Shown: one piece after another, positions 33,442 to 41,070 of the stretch | How positions within the stretch are numbered: the stretch's first letter is position 1 | Layout: each line of letters starts with the position of its first letter | Assembly (NCBI GenBank): GCA_900552015.1 | Contig: URXY01000006.1 | Coordinates: 1 to 47,659, forward strand | DNA: 47,659 bases | Reading direction: 5' to 3' | From: an uncultured Eubacteriales bacterium | Lineage (GTDB): Bacteria > Bacillota > Clostridia > Oscillospirales > Oscillospiraceae | Position numbers and translations under genes: made by a program | The notes under the pieces: model-generated | What the model was told of the DNA's origin: nothing | The model's database searches: none | What the model saw: the letters and a program-made list of their open reading frames with translations, nothing else

Positions 33442-33933
33442 ATGTCCATCGAAAAAGTAAGAGCTTATTTTGAACATTTCGGCATCGCGGACCGCATCCG
33501 CGAGTTCGATGTGTCGAGCGCGACGGTCGACCTCGCCGCCATCGCCGTCGGCGTGGAGGGCGCGCGCATCGCAAAGTCCATGAGCTTCAAGCTCGCGGAC
33601 GACCAGCCCATCATCATCGTGACGGCGGGGGACAGGAAGATCGACAACACCAAGTACAAGGCATATTTCCATGTGAAGGCGAAGATGCTGACCTTTGACG
33701 AGGCCTGCGAATTCACCGGCCACGCGCCGGGCGGCGTGTGTTCGTTTGCCCTTCCTGAGAATGTGAAGACCTATCTCGACGTGTCGCTCAAACGCTTCGA
33801 TACGGTCTTCCCCGCGGCGGGCAGCGCGAATAGCGCCATCGAGATGACCTGCGACGAGCTTGAGAAATATTCCTCGAACTTCGTCGCCTGGGTCGACGTG
33901 TGCAAGGAGAAAGCGCCCGCCCCGCAGGCGTGA
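33442..33933 (+). CDS. YbaK/ProX-type aminoacyl-tRNA deacylase
   Basis: A 163-residue protein of the YbaK/EbsC (aminoacyl-tRNA editing) family. It hydrolyses misacylated tRNAs, typically Cys-tRNA(Pro). The conserved core is seen in AKSMSFKLADDQPIIIVTAGDRKIDNTKY, split over strands, and GHAPGGVCSFAL. It starts 30 bases after ymdB with AAAGGAAA upstream. The proS gene in this window encodes the editing-domain-free archaeal type, so a trans-acting editor is biologically expected. Confidence 0.88.
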   Translation: MSIEKVRAYFEHFGIADRIREFDVSSATVDLAAIAVGVEGARIAKSMSFKLADDQPIIIVTAGDRKIDNTKYKAYFHVKAKMLTFDEACEFTGHAPGGVCSFALPENVKTYLDVSLKRFDTVFPAAGSANSAIEMTCDELEKYSSNFVAWVDVCKEKAPAPQA

Positions 33934-33944
33934 GAGGAGAGGGC

Positions 33945-35039
33945 ATGAGCGTGAAGATCGTCCATGCGGCGGACTTCCATTTGGACAGCGCCTTTGGCGC
34001 GCTGCGCGCCGAGCAGGCGCGTCAGCGCCGCCGCGAGAGCCGCGAGCTGCTGGTGCGTCTTGCACAGCTTGTGAATGAGCAGGAGGCGGACATTGTACTG
34101 CTCGCGGGCGACCTTTTCGACGGCGAGACCGTCTACCGCGAGACGCTCGAAGCGCTCTCCGGCGCGTTGGGTGCGATGCGCGCGCAGGTGTTCATCGCCC
34201 CCGGCAACCACGACCCCTACAGCGCAAAGTCGCCCTACGCGCTGCCGATCTGGCCTGAAAACGTGCATATTTTCAAGTCGAGCACGGTCGAGTATGTCGA
34301 GCTGCCGGAGCTTTCCTGCGCCGTGTACGGCGCGGCGTTCACCTCACCGGTGCAGGATGAGAGTTTGCTTGCAGACTTTCGTGCATCGGACGACGGCCTT
34401 GTGCATCTGATGGTGCTGCACGGTGATATCTCCGCCACGGAATCGCGCTACGATCCCCTCACGAAAGAGCAGATCAAGGAGAGCGGACTGGACTATCTCG
34501 CGCTCGGCCACACACATCAGTTCAGCGGTTTCCGGCGTGAGGGACAGACGACCTACGCCTATTCCGGCTGCCCGGAAGGCCGCGGCTTTGACGAGCTGGG
34601 CGAAAAGGGCATTCTCGCGGGCACGGTGGAGCGCAGAAAGGCCGAGCTTTCGTTCGTGCCATTCGCGCACAGGAAATATGATATCCTGAACGTCGACGTG
34701 ACGGGAAAAACGGCGGAGGACGCGCTGCGCGCGGCGCTGCCAGAAGAAACGGCGCGTGACAGCTATCGCATCATCTTCACCGGCGAGACGGACGAGTGCG
34801 GACTTGACCTTAGATCGCTCGAAGAGCGGTTCAAGCCGGACTTTTTTTCGCTCGAGCTGCGCGACGAGACGCGCATCGGCGAAGATGTCTGGGCGCGGGC
34901 GCAGGAGGATTCTCTGCGCGGCCTGTTCCTGCGAGAACTGCGTGGAAAATATGACGCCGCGCCCTCGGACGAGGAGCGCGCGAAGATACAGCTCGCCGCG
35001 CGCTTTGGACTTGCCGCGCTTGACGGGCGCGACCTATGA
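33945..35039 (+). CDS. SbcD/YhaO-like DNA repair exonuclease
   Basis: A 364-residue calcineurin-like metallophosphoesterase related to SbcD, Mre11 and YhaO. The metal-binding motifs HAADFHLD, LLAGDLFDG, APGNHDP, VLHGD and LGHTHQF occur in order within residues 5-195, followed by a C-terminal capping region. These nucleases normally act with a large SbcC/Rad50/YhaN ATPase encoded next door. Here only a 59-residue gene follows, and no such ATPase is in the window. ATG 33945 follows GAGAGGAGAGG, 11 bases after the YbaK-type gene stop. Confidence 0.9.
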   Translation: MSVKIVHAADFHLDSAFGALRAEQARQRRRESRELLVRLAQLVNEQEADIVLLAGDLFDGETVYRETLEALSGALGAMRAQVFIAPGNHDPYSAKSPYALPIWPENVHIFKSSTVEYVELPELSCAVYGAAFTSPVQDESLLADFRASDDGLVHLMVLHGDISATESRYDPLTKEQIKESGLDYLALGHTHQFSGFRREGQTTYAYSGCPEGRGFDELGEKGILAGTVERRKAELSFVPFAHRKYDILNVDVTGKTAEDALRAALPEETARDSYRIIFTGETDECGLDLRSLEERFKPDFFSLELRDETRIGEDVWARAQEDSLRGLFLRELRGKYDAAPSDEERAKIQLAARFGLAALDGRDL

Positions 35040-35051
35040 GGAGGATACGTC

Positions 35052-35231
35052 ATGTCGCTCTGGTACAGCCGGCGGAAAAAGGAAGAAAAGTCCCTGCGCC
35101 TTGCGGCGGCGGGGAAGTCCGCATTCTGCTTTGCAGAGCTCCATTACGATGCGCGCAGCCTGCTGCGTGCTGCGGGTATTGCGGTGGAACAGGCATTCCG
35201 CTTATATCGCAAAATTGACCGCAAAAAATGA
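35052..35231 (+). CDS. Small basic protein, 59 residues, unknown
   Basis: A short gene with a good ribosome site (GAGGAGGAT) before ATG 35052, starting 12 bases after the SbcD-like stop and ending at TGA 35229-35231, 12 bases before a terminator hairpin. The product begins MSLWYSRRKKEEKSLRLAAA and is rich in Arg, Lys, Ala and Leu, probably one or two amphipathic helices. No family is recognised. Tight spacing, ribosome site and terminator argue that it is real and cotranscribed with the nuclease. Confidence 0.65.
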   Translation: MSLWYSRRKKEEKSLRLAAAGKSAFCFAELHYDARSLLRAAGIAVEQAFRLYRKIDRKK

Positions 35232-35243
35232 GGAAACGACGGG

Positions 35244-35278
35244 AAAAGGCCGAAAGGAAGCCCCTTTCGGCCTTTTTT
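35244..35278 (+). terminator. Terminator after the SbcD-like/small-protein operon
   Basis: A 14-bp stem (35244-35257 with 35263-35276), AAGCC loop, TTTTTT. Confidence 0.92.
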
Positions 35279-35287
35279 GAGAGGATA

Positions 35288-35303
35288 TTAAGTAAGAATT
35301 AAG
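35288..35303 (+). promoter_or_regulatory. Direct-repeat box upstream of the two-component operon
   Basis: TTAAG-N6-TTAAG, an 11-bp-period direct repeat of the kind bound by OmpR-family regulators. It ends about 10 bases before the expected -35 region of a promoter with TACAAT at 35337-35342 and no good -35 hexamer. This suggests activation, possibly autoregulation. Confidence 0.4.
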
Positions 35304-35361
35304 AAACTATCGCTGTTTTTGTTCGGAAACGGCTGATACAATGCCAACATGAGGTGAGAAA

Positions 35362-36060
35362 ATGTATAACATTCTGATCTGTGACGACGAGCAGGACATT
35401 GTCAACGCGCTAAAGATATATCTCTCCGGCGGGGACTACTGCCTGTTCGAGGCGAGCAACGGGCGCGAGGCGCTGGAGGTCGTGGAAAAGAACGACATCC
35501 ATCTGATCCTGATGGACATCATGATGCCCCAGCTCGACGGCATCGCCGCGACGGCGAAGCTGCGCGAAAAGAGCAACGTGCCCATCATCCTGCTCACGGC
35601 CAAGAGCGAGAGCAGCGACAAGGTCCTGGGCCTGAACATCGGCGCGGACGACTACATCACAAAGCCCTTTGACCCCGTGGAGGTGCTGGCGCGCGTGCGC
35701 TCTCAGCTCCGCCGCTACACGCAGCTCGGGTCGAAAAAGGAAGAGGAGAAGGCAAATGTCTACACCGTCGGCCCCATCGTGCTCGACGAGGAGAAAAAGA
35801 GCGTGACGGTCGACGGCGACGAGGTCGCGCTCACACCCATCGAGTTCAACATCCTGCGGCTGCTGATGAAGAACCCGGGACGCATCTATTCCTCTGCCCA
35901 GATCTACGAGCTTGTGTGGAAAGAGGATTCGCTGGGGGCGGAGACGTCGGTGAGCGTGCACATCCGCCACCTGCGGCAAAAATTGGAGATCAACCCCTCC
36001 GAGCCGCGCTACTTAAAAGTTGTGTGGGGGCTGGGGTATAAAATGGAGGACAAGAAATGA
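35362..36060 (+). CDS. OmpR-family response regulator
   Basis: A 232-residue response regulator. The receiver domain (1-120) has the acidic pocket CDDE (8-10), phosphoacceptor Asp52 in LMDIMMP, and Lys in YITKPFDP. The C-terminal winged helix (about 130-230) has VALTPIEFNILRLLMKNPGR and VSVHIRHLRQKLE. GAGGTGAG precedes the ATG. Its stop overlaps the sensor kinase start by 4 bases, so they form a cognate pair. Targets are unknown; the direct repeat upstream is a candidate own-promoter site. Confidence 0.95.
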   Translation: MYNILICDDEQDIVNALKIYLSGGDYCLFEASNGREALEVVEKNDIHLILMDIMMPQLDGIAATAKLREKSNVPIILLTAKSESSDKVLGLNIGADDYITKPFDPVEVLARVRSQLRRYTQLGSKKEEEKANVYTVGPIVLDEEKKSVTVDGDEVALTPIEFNILRLLMKNPGRIYSSAQIYELVWKEDSLGAETSVSVHIRHLRQKLEINPSEPRYLKVVWGLGYKMEDKK

Positions 36061-37910
36061 AGGCTGCGTGGATACGCAATTTCTGGACAAAGGCGGTCGC
36101 CTTTCTGCTGGCGGCGGCGCTCGTACCGGTCATCCTCACCTACGTTGTGGGGCTTATCTACTCCTACGGCGGTATGGGTCGGGACTTTTACACGAGCAAC
36201 CTCTGCCTGAATGCGGTCGGCAAAAAGACGTGGGAGATCTGCGACGACTATATCGCCATGGAAGGCGGAAACTATGAGCTCGACAAGATATACTCCAAGG
36301 GAGACAGCTACAGCAACATTCGCTTCCGCGTGACGGACGAGCAGGACAAGGTGGAGTTCAGCAACGTCAGCGACGGTGATACCTTCTGCTACAGCACCGT
36401 TTATGTTGACAAGACCTTTGATGTCTACCTTGTGAAGGGCCTTCCCGCGCAGGATGATATCTACTGGGCAAAGGTATTTTACGACAAGGCAGAAAACTGG
36501 GGGCAGAACGCCCTGGAGATGCTCATCCTCTTTGGCGCGATGGAGCTGTTCCTGCTCATCTTCCTCGCCCGCACGGCGGCGCGGCGCGAGGACGGCGAAT
36601 TACAGGGCGGCTGGCAGGAAAAGATCCCCTTCGACCTCTACCTTCTCGTTGACGGCACGATCATTGCGCTGCTGTGCGTGGCGGTGGAGGAGGTCTACTC
36701 CTATGTGAGCTTCTATACCCCGCCCTACGATGTGCTGCTGCTGGGGATGAGCTTTGCGCTGGCGGTGCTCGTTTTTGCCGCGTGGGTGACGTTCTGCGCG
36801 CGCGTCAAGGTGGGCGGACTGTGGAAGGGCACGATCATTTACAGCCTCTTGTGCCTGTGCTGGAAGATCGTCAAGTGGTGCTGGAGAGTGCTCTGCGCCT
36901 TCTGCCGCGGCGTTATTGGCTTCCTGCACGCCATCCCGCTCGTCTGGCGCACGGTGGTGGGCTGCTTCATCGTCGGTGTGATGATCTGCCTGATGGCGGA
37001 CCAGTTTTATTACAGAGGCGGGCAGCTCATCGCGTTCCTGTTTATCCTGTCCGTCGCCGCGTGCCTCTTCTCGCTCCAGCTTCGAAAGCTCCAGAAGGAG
37101 GGCGAAGCCCTCGCCGCCGGCAATCTTGACGCGCAGGTGGACACAAAGTGGATGTATTGGGACGTTAAGCGCCACGCCGAGAACTTGAATTCCATCGGCG
37201 ACGGCATGGCTGCGGCCATCGACAAGCAGCTCAAGAGCGAGCGGCTCAAAACGGAACTTATCACAAACGTTTCGCACGACATCAAGACGCCGCTCACGAG
37301 CATCATCAACTACGTTGATTTTTTGCAGCATGAGCACACTCCCGAGCAGGAGGAAGAATACCTCGCCGTCCTCAAGCGGCAGGCGTTCAAGCTCAAAAAG
37401 CTCACGGAGGACTTGGTCGAGGCCAGCAAGGCCACGACGGGTAACCTGCCCGTGAACGCCGTGCGGTGCAGCATGAACGAGCTTCTATCGCAGGTCGAGG
37501 GCGAGTACGGCGACAAGCTGAGCGCGGCGGAGCTGACGCTCGTGAGCGTGATGCCGGACAAGGAGCTCTTCTGCAATGTGGACGGCGCGCTGATGTGGCG
37601 CGTGATCGACAATCTGCTCTCGAACATCTGCAAATACGCGCAGAATGGCACGCGCGTTTATCTGACGCTTGAAAAGACCGGCGGCGACGCGGTCGTGACC
37701 TTCAAGAACACCTCGCGCGCGGCGCTGAACATTCCCGCCGAGGAATTGATGGAGCGCTTTGTGCGCGGCGACAGCTCGCGCTCGACCGAGGGAAACGGCC
37801 TCGGCCTCTCCATCGTGCAGAGCTTGACGGAGCTGCAGGGTGGGAAGATGTCGCTCGCCATCGACGGCGACCTCTTCAAGGCCATCCTCCGTTTCCCGAC
37901 GGTGGCATAA
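36057..37910 (+). CDS. Sensor histidine kinase
   Basis: A 617-residue membrane sensor kinase. One N-terminal membrane helix (about 14-35) is followed by an outside domain (about 38-150), then a block of about five to six further hydrophobic segments (152-340), which is more elaborate than in simple two-TM kinases. The cytoplasmic part has a HAMP-like linker, the phosphoacceptor His407 in NVSHDIKTPLTSI, the N box DNLLSNICKYA and the G box STEGNGLGLSI. It pairs with the overlapping response regulator. The C-terminal domains resemble kinases of the VanS/antibiotic-sensing type, but the stimulus is unknown. Confidence 0.94.
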   Translation: MKAAWIRNFWTKAVAFLLAAALVPVILTYVVGLIYSYGGMGRDFYTSNLCLNAVGKKTWEICDDYIAMEGGNYELDKIYSKGDSYSNIRFRVTDEQDKVEFSNVSDGDTFCYSTVYVDKTFDVYLVKGLPAQDDIYWAKVFYDKAENWGQNALEMLILFGAMELFLLIFLARTAARREDGELQGGWQEKIPFDLYLLVDGTIIALLCVAVEEVYSYVSFYTPPYDVLLLGMSFALAVLVFAAWVTFCARVKVGGLWKGTIIYSLLCLCWKIVKWCWRVLCAFCRGVIGFLHAIPLVWRTVVGCFIVGVMICLMADQFYYRGGQLIAFLFILSVAACLFSLQLRKLQKEGEALAAGNLDAQVDTKWMYWDVKRHAENLNSIGDGMAAAIDKQLKSERLKTELITNVSHDIKTPLTSIINYVDFLQHEHTPEQEEEYLAVLKRQAFKLKKLTEDLVEASKATTGNLPVNAVRCSMNELLSQVEGEYGDKLSAAELTLVSVMPDKELFCNVDGALMWRVIDNLLSNICKYAQNGTRVYLTLEKTGGDAVVTFKNTSRAALNIPAEELMERFVRGDSSRSTEGNGLGLSIVQSLTELQGGKMSLAIDGDLFKAILRFPTVA

Positions 37911-37921
37911 GAAACCGACCC

Positions 37922-37960
37922 AACGGGCCTGCACCGAAAAAAGGTGCAGACCCGTTTTTT
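37922..37960 (+). terminator. Terminator of the two-component operon
   Basis: A 13-bp stem with one mismatch (37923-37935 with 37943-37955), A-rich loop, TTTTTT. Confidence 0.9.
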
Positions 37961-37975
37961 GCGTACGGATTTTTA

Positions 37976-38004
37976 TTGACAGTGTGCGGAAGCCTTACTA
38001 TAAT
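37976..38004 (+). promoter_or_regulatory. Perfect consensus promoter of the 38-42 kb cassette
   Basis: TTGACA (37976-37981), 17-base spacer, TATAAT (37999-38004): both hexamers match the sigma-A consensus exactly. Such a strong promoter probably needs repression, which the two downstream palindromes could provide. Confidence 0.93.
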
Positions 38005-38055
38005 GAGGGCGAAGAAACAAGGGCTGCCGCAGGGCGGCTTTTTGAAAAACAGACG

Positions 38056-38071
38056 GTTAGATGTGCCTAAC
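38056..38071 (+). promoter_or_regulatory. Palindromic operator candidate, copy 1
   Basis: GTTAGATGTGCCTAAC: GTTAG-N6-CTAAC with the extra shared flank GGTTAGAT and CTAACT. The TTAG...CTAA form is typical of MarR-family sites. It lies about 45 bases after the expected transcription start. Confidence 0.6.
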
Positions 38072-38091
38072 TTGTGTTGTTGCGAGTTCCG

Positions 38092-38107
38092 GTTAGATAC
38101 TTCTAAC
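38092..38107 (+). promoter_or_regulatory. Palindromic operator candidate, copy 2
   Basis: GTTAGATACTTCTAAC, the same arms and first two spacer bases as copy 1, 36 bases downstream of it. It ends 19 bases before the chosen start codon, so a bound protein could also block ribosome access. Confidence 0.6.
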
Positions 38108-38126
38108 TATGAAAGAAGCGATCATT

Positions 38127-38900
38127 ATGACATTCGAGACCTTTGGAGAAAAAACGGCTCCCGCCGTGCTCTTTTTCCACGCGATGGGCGTGACGGGCGC
38201 GAGCAGCGAGCCGGTCGCAAAATATTTGCAGGAGAAGTATTTCTGCATCCTGCCGACCTCCACCGTCTACTGCGCGGGACAGAAATATATCAGCAAGGCA
38301 GACGAGATCCGGCAGGTCGAGGATCTCCTGCGCGCGCAGGGCGTCACACGCCTTGCGCTCGTCGTGGCCTCATCTATCGGCGCGGACCTTGCGGCGGCGT
38401 TTTTGTCGCAGACGCAACTACCCGTCGACCACGCCTTTTTCGACGGCGGACAGTTCGCGCAGATCGGGCGCGGCACGCGCCGCGTGATGGCGCCGCTTCT
38501 GTACCTCGCCATCAAGAGCCTGTACTGGTCGAAGGGCGGCACGCTCAAAAAGATCATGTGGTGCGACGATGACGCCATCAAGCCGTACTTTATCGCCGCG
38601 GGCAAGACGCTCACCTGCGGCAATATGCGCCGCCAGATGGCCGACAGCCTCGAGGATCAACCGTTCCCACCGCTGCCAAAAGAAATGCAGGAGCACTGCT
38701 TCTTCGAATTCGGCAGCGGGGAGGAACATTTCAAGTACCGCGACGCGGTCATGAAGACCTATCCGGACGGCCATTTCCCCGTTTTTGAAAACCATGACCA
38801 TATGCAGTATCAAATCCGCGGCCCGCAGGGCTTTGCGGCGATGCTGGAGCATATCATCGAACAAAACGAGCTGCCACCGCTGCCGTTTTTGCGAAAGTGA
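38127..38900 (+). CDS. Alpha/beta hydrolase-like protein
   Basis: A 257-residue protein with an alpha/beta-hydrolase layout: the N-terminal APAVLFFHAMGVTG strand-loop holds the oxyanion region, and LVVASSIGADLAAAF is at the nucleophile elbow (the G-x-S-x-G form is altered to A-S-S-I-G). A late ENHDHMQY supplies a candidate catalytic His. An earlier in-frame ATG at 38109 directly abuts operator copy 2 and has no ribosome site, so ATG 38127 is preferred. It is the first gene of the cassette; the aminothiazoline-hydrolase-like gene follows 10 bases later. Substrate unknown. Confidence 0.78.
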   Translation: MTFETFGEKTAPAVLFFHAMGVTGASSEPVAKYLQEKYFCILPTSTVYCAGQKYISKADEIRQVEDLLRAQGVTRLALVVASSIGADLAAAFLSQTQLPVDHAFFDGGQFAQIGRGTRRVMAPLLYLAIKSLYWSKGGTLKKIMWCDDDAIKPYFIAAGKTLTCGNMRRQMADSLEDQPFPPLPKEMQEHCFFEFGSGEEHFKYRDAVMKTYPDGHFPVFENHDHMQYQIRGPQGFAAMLEHIIEQNELPPLPFLRK

Positions 38901-38910
38901 GGGAGAAGTG

Positions 38911-39513
38911 ATGAAGGAGAACTACATCATCGCGGCCTTCCGCGAGACCGTCGCGCAGCGATTCCCAGAACAGAGTGTCGAATTGAATCGGTTGCTGGAC
39001 GAGAAGCTGTTGCGTCTGCGCTCAATGCATCTGAACGCGTCGAAAGAAAAACAGTTCCATTTGGAAAGTCAAATTTTGCCCGGCATCGCGGCCTATGAGA
39101 CCTTGCAGACCGTCATGCCCAAGGATGAGGCGCTGCAAACTGTCCACGGCTATGTGGCGGAGCACGCGTGGACGATGAGAAAGACCATCCTCAAGCTGCT
39201 CAAGGTGCCGGGGCTCTATCACCTGCCGCCAGTGCTGTTCAGTAAGCTGACGCCAAAATTCTACGGCGAGGCGGCGGGCTTCGCGGCCACGGAGTATCAG
39301 ACCTCCGGCGGCGTCTGGCGCATCGATATGACGAAGTGCCCCTATCATGATACCTGCGTCGAGCACGGCTGCCCGGAGCTCTGCCCCTGCTTCTGTGACA
39401 GCGATGATATCGCCTATGACAAGCTGCATCCGAAGCTCGTCTGGCACCGCACAGAGACGCTCGGCCGCGGCGGGGACTGCTGCGACTTCTGCTTAAAGCT
39501 TGCGGGGAAATAG
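38911..39513 (+). CDS. L-2-amino-thiazoline-4-carboxylate hydrolase-like protein
   Basis: A 200-residue protein of the ATC-hydrolase family (PF14196). The C-terminal cysteine-rich part is diagnostic: RIDMTKCPYHDTCVEHGCPE, then LCPCFCDSDD and GGDCCDFCLK, with at least nine cysteines, suggesting metal binding or redox chemistry. The namesake enzyme converts an aminothiazoline carboxylate towards L-cysteine, but most clostridial members are uncharacterised and this substrate should not be assumed. The gene lies 10 bases after the hydrolase and 21 bases before a GNAT gene, in one operon. Confidence 0.82.
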   Translation: MKENYIIAAFRETVAQRFPEQSVELNRLLDEKLLRLRSMHLNASKEKQFHLESQILPGIAAYETLQTVMPKDEALQTVHGYVAEHAWTMRKTILKLLKVPGLYHLPPVLFSKLTPKFYGEAAGFAATEYQTSGGVWRIDMTKCPYHDTCVEHGCPELCPCFCDSDDIAYDKLHPKLVWHRTETLGRGGDCCDFCLKLAGK

Positions 39514-39534
39514 AAGAAAAAGGGAGAATTTACG

Positions 39535-40155
39535 ATGATCGTCAAGTCCATGAACGAGAGTGCCATCTATGCGATCGGCCATGCCTTCGGCTACTACGAT
39601 TACGGGGAGGAGACCGGCATGGTCTACGCCTTTTCCGGTCAGGAGCCGACGGCGCAATATATCTGCGCCTATGTGCGCGGGATGCTGCGCGGCGGTTTCC
39701 TGCACACCACGAGCGAGCGCGGCGAGGGCTACATCGCCTACAAGCGGCCCAAGGAAAGGCTCGGCTTCAAGACTGTCTGGCCAATTGCGACGGGAATGCT
39801 GCGCAATTCGAGCGTGAAGCGCCTCCTGCGCTTTGCCAAGGCCATCAAAAAGGGCGGAAAGTCGTTCCAGGAGCGCATGGACAAGGAAAAGAAGCCCTAT
39901 ATCTTCGTCGGCATGGTCTGCGTGTGCGAAAAGTATCAGGGACAGGGCTATATGCGGAAGGTCATGGATATCGCCTTTGCCGAGGGCGACCGCCTTCAGG
40001 TGCCGGTGATCTTGGAAACGGATGCTAAATCTAAGTGCGACAAGTACGTGCACCTCGGCATGGAGCTTGCCGGAACGCGCGACCTCGGCGAATTTGGCAA
40101 GCTGTACGATCTTATCAGATACCCTGCCGCCCCGGCAGAGAAGACAGAAAACTGA
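39535..40155 (+). CDS. GNAT-like N-acetyltransferase
   Basis: A 206-residue protein with a GNAT fold. VGMVCVCEKYQGQGYMRKVMDIAF near residues 123-145, read as a beta strand and the Q-x-x-G-x-G acetyl-CoA loop, is the key evidence, followed by VPVILETDAKSKCDKYVHLGM. The first 100 residues are less typical and include a hydrophobic-basic region. GGGAGAA precedes ATG 39535. Third gene of the cassette; acceptor unknown. Confidence 0.78.
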   Translation: MIVKSMNESAIYAIGHAFGYYDYGEETGMVYAFSGQEPTAQYICAYVRGMLRGGFLHTTSERGEGYIAYKRPKERLGFKTVWPIATGMLRNSSVKRLLRFAKAIKKGGKSFQERMDKEKKPYIFVGMVCVCEKYQGQGYMRKVMDIAFAEGDRLQVPVILETDAKSKCDKYVHLGMELAGTRDLGEFGKLYDLIRYPAAPAEKTEN

Positions 40156-40188
40156 TGCTTCCCGTAAAAGCGCGAAAAGGAGACGCCT

Positions 40189-41070
40189 ATGAAGTACCAC
40201 ATTGAGAGAAACACCGTGCAGGAGACGCTGGTCATCCCGATCTACGCGCGCAAGATGTGCTCGGAACTTTACCCTAACCTGTTCCGCGACGAGACGGCTG
40301 TCCGCTTGATCGATGAGATCGACTACGATTTTTCCGCGCTCGCGAAAAAGTCGCAGAGCATGATGCAGCAGTTCGGATATTTAGAGTGCGCCATGCGGCA
40401 GAGCGACCTCGCCTGCGAGGTGCGGGACTATCTGCAAACGCACCAGAACGCGGCGGTCGTGAACCTTGGCTGCGGGCTGGATGTCACGGGCCGAGCCTGC
40501 GACAACGGCACGTGCAAAATTTACAACATCGACTTTCCCGACGTCATCGCCGTGCGCGACGCGCTCCTGCCCGCGGGAGAGCGCGAGAAAAATATCCCCT
40601 GCAACTTAAACGACACGTCGTGGTTTCATGAGATCGACGCGAGCGGCGGCGCGGTGTTCTTCGCCGCTGGCGTGTTCTACTATTTCCTTACGCCGCAGGT
40701 CAAAGCGCTCGTGTGTGCGATGGCGGAGGCTTTCCCCGGCGGCAAGCTCGTCTTCGACGCGGCGAACCGCAAGGCGGTCAAGCTGATGCTCAAAACGTGG
40801 ATCAAGGACGCGAAGATCAAGGACGTCGGCGCGTACTTCGCCGTCTCCGACGCAAAGCGCGAGCTTTCGGCGTGGAGCGATAAGCTGCGCGTATCCTCGC
40901 GCGGCTACATGCTGGGCTACAACGATTTGAGAAACCAGAACGTCCGGAAATTTTTCCGCTTTTTGTCGAAGGTCGGCGACGGCATGATGGATATGCAGAT
41001 CGTTCGCCTTGACTTTGCAAAGGAGACGGCAAAGCATGAGCGACTTCAACGAGATCGGCGTCTCGCATGA
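40189..41070 (+). CDS. SAM-dependent methyltransferase, LCM/polyketide-OMT type
   Basis: A 293-residue class I methyltransferase. The N-terminal VQETLVIPIYARKMCSELYP is typical of the LCM (leucine carboxyl methyltransferase) group, the SAM site is VVNLGCGLDVTGR (about 90-102), and YNIDFPDVIAVRD is the acidic strand that binds the ribose of SAM. AAAAGGAG precedes the ATG. Fourth gene of the cassette. Its last 35 bases overlap the next gene. Relatives methylate small molecules such as polyketide acids; the target is unknown. Confidence 0.85.
   Translation: MKYHIERNTVQETLVIPIYARKMCSELYPNLFRDETAVRLIDEIDYDFSALAKKSQSMMQQFGYLECAMRQSDLACEVRDYLQTHQNAAVVNLGCGLDVTGRACDNGTCKIYNIDFPDVIAVRDALLPAGEREKNIPCNLNDTSWFHEIDASGGAVFFAAGVFYYFLTPQVKALVCAMAEAFPGGKLVFDAANRKAVKLMLKTWIKDAKIKDVGAYFAVSDAKRELSAWSDKLRVSSRGYMLGYNDLRNQNVRKFFRFLSKVGDGMMDMQIVRLDFAKETAKHERLQRDRRLA

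Noticed and set aside
36057..37910. VanRS-type glycopeptide-sensing system
   Set aside because: The kinase core is only generically similar, and no cell-wall resistance genes are linked.
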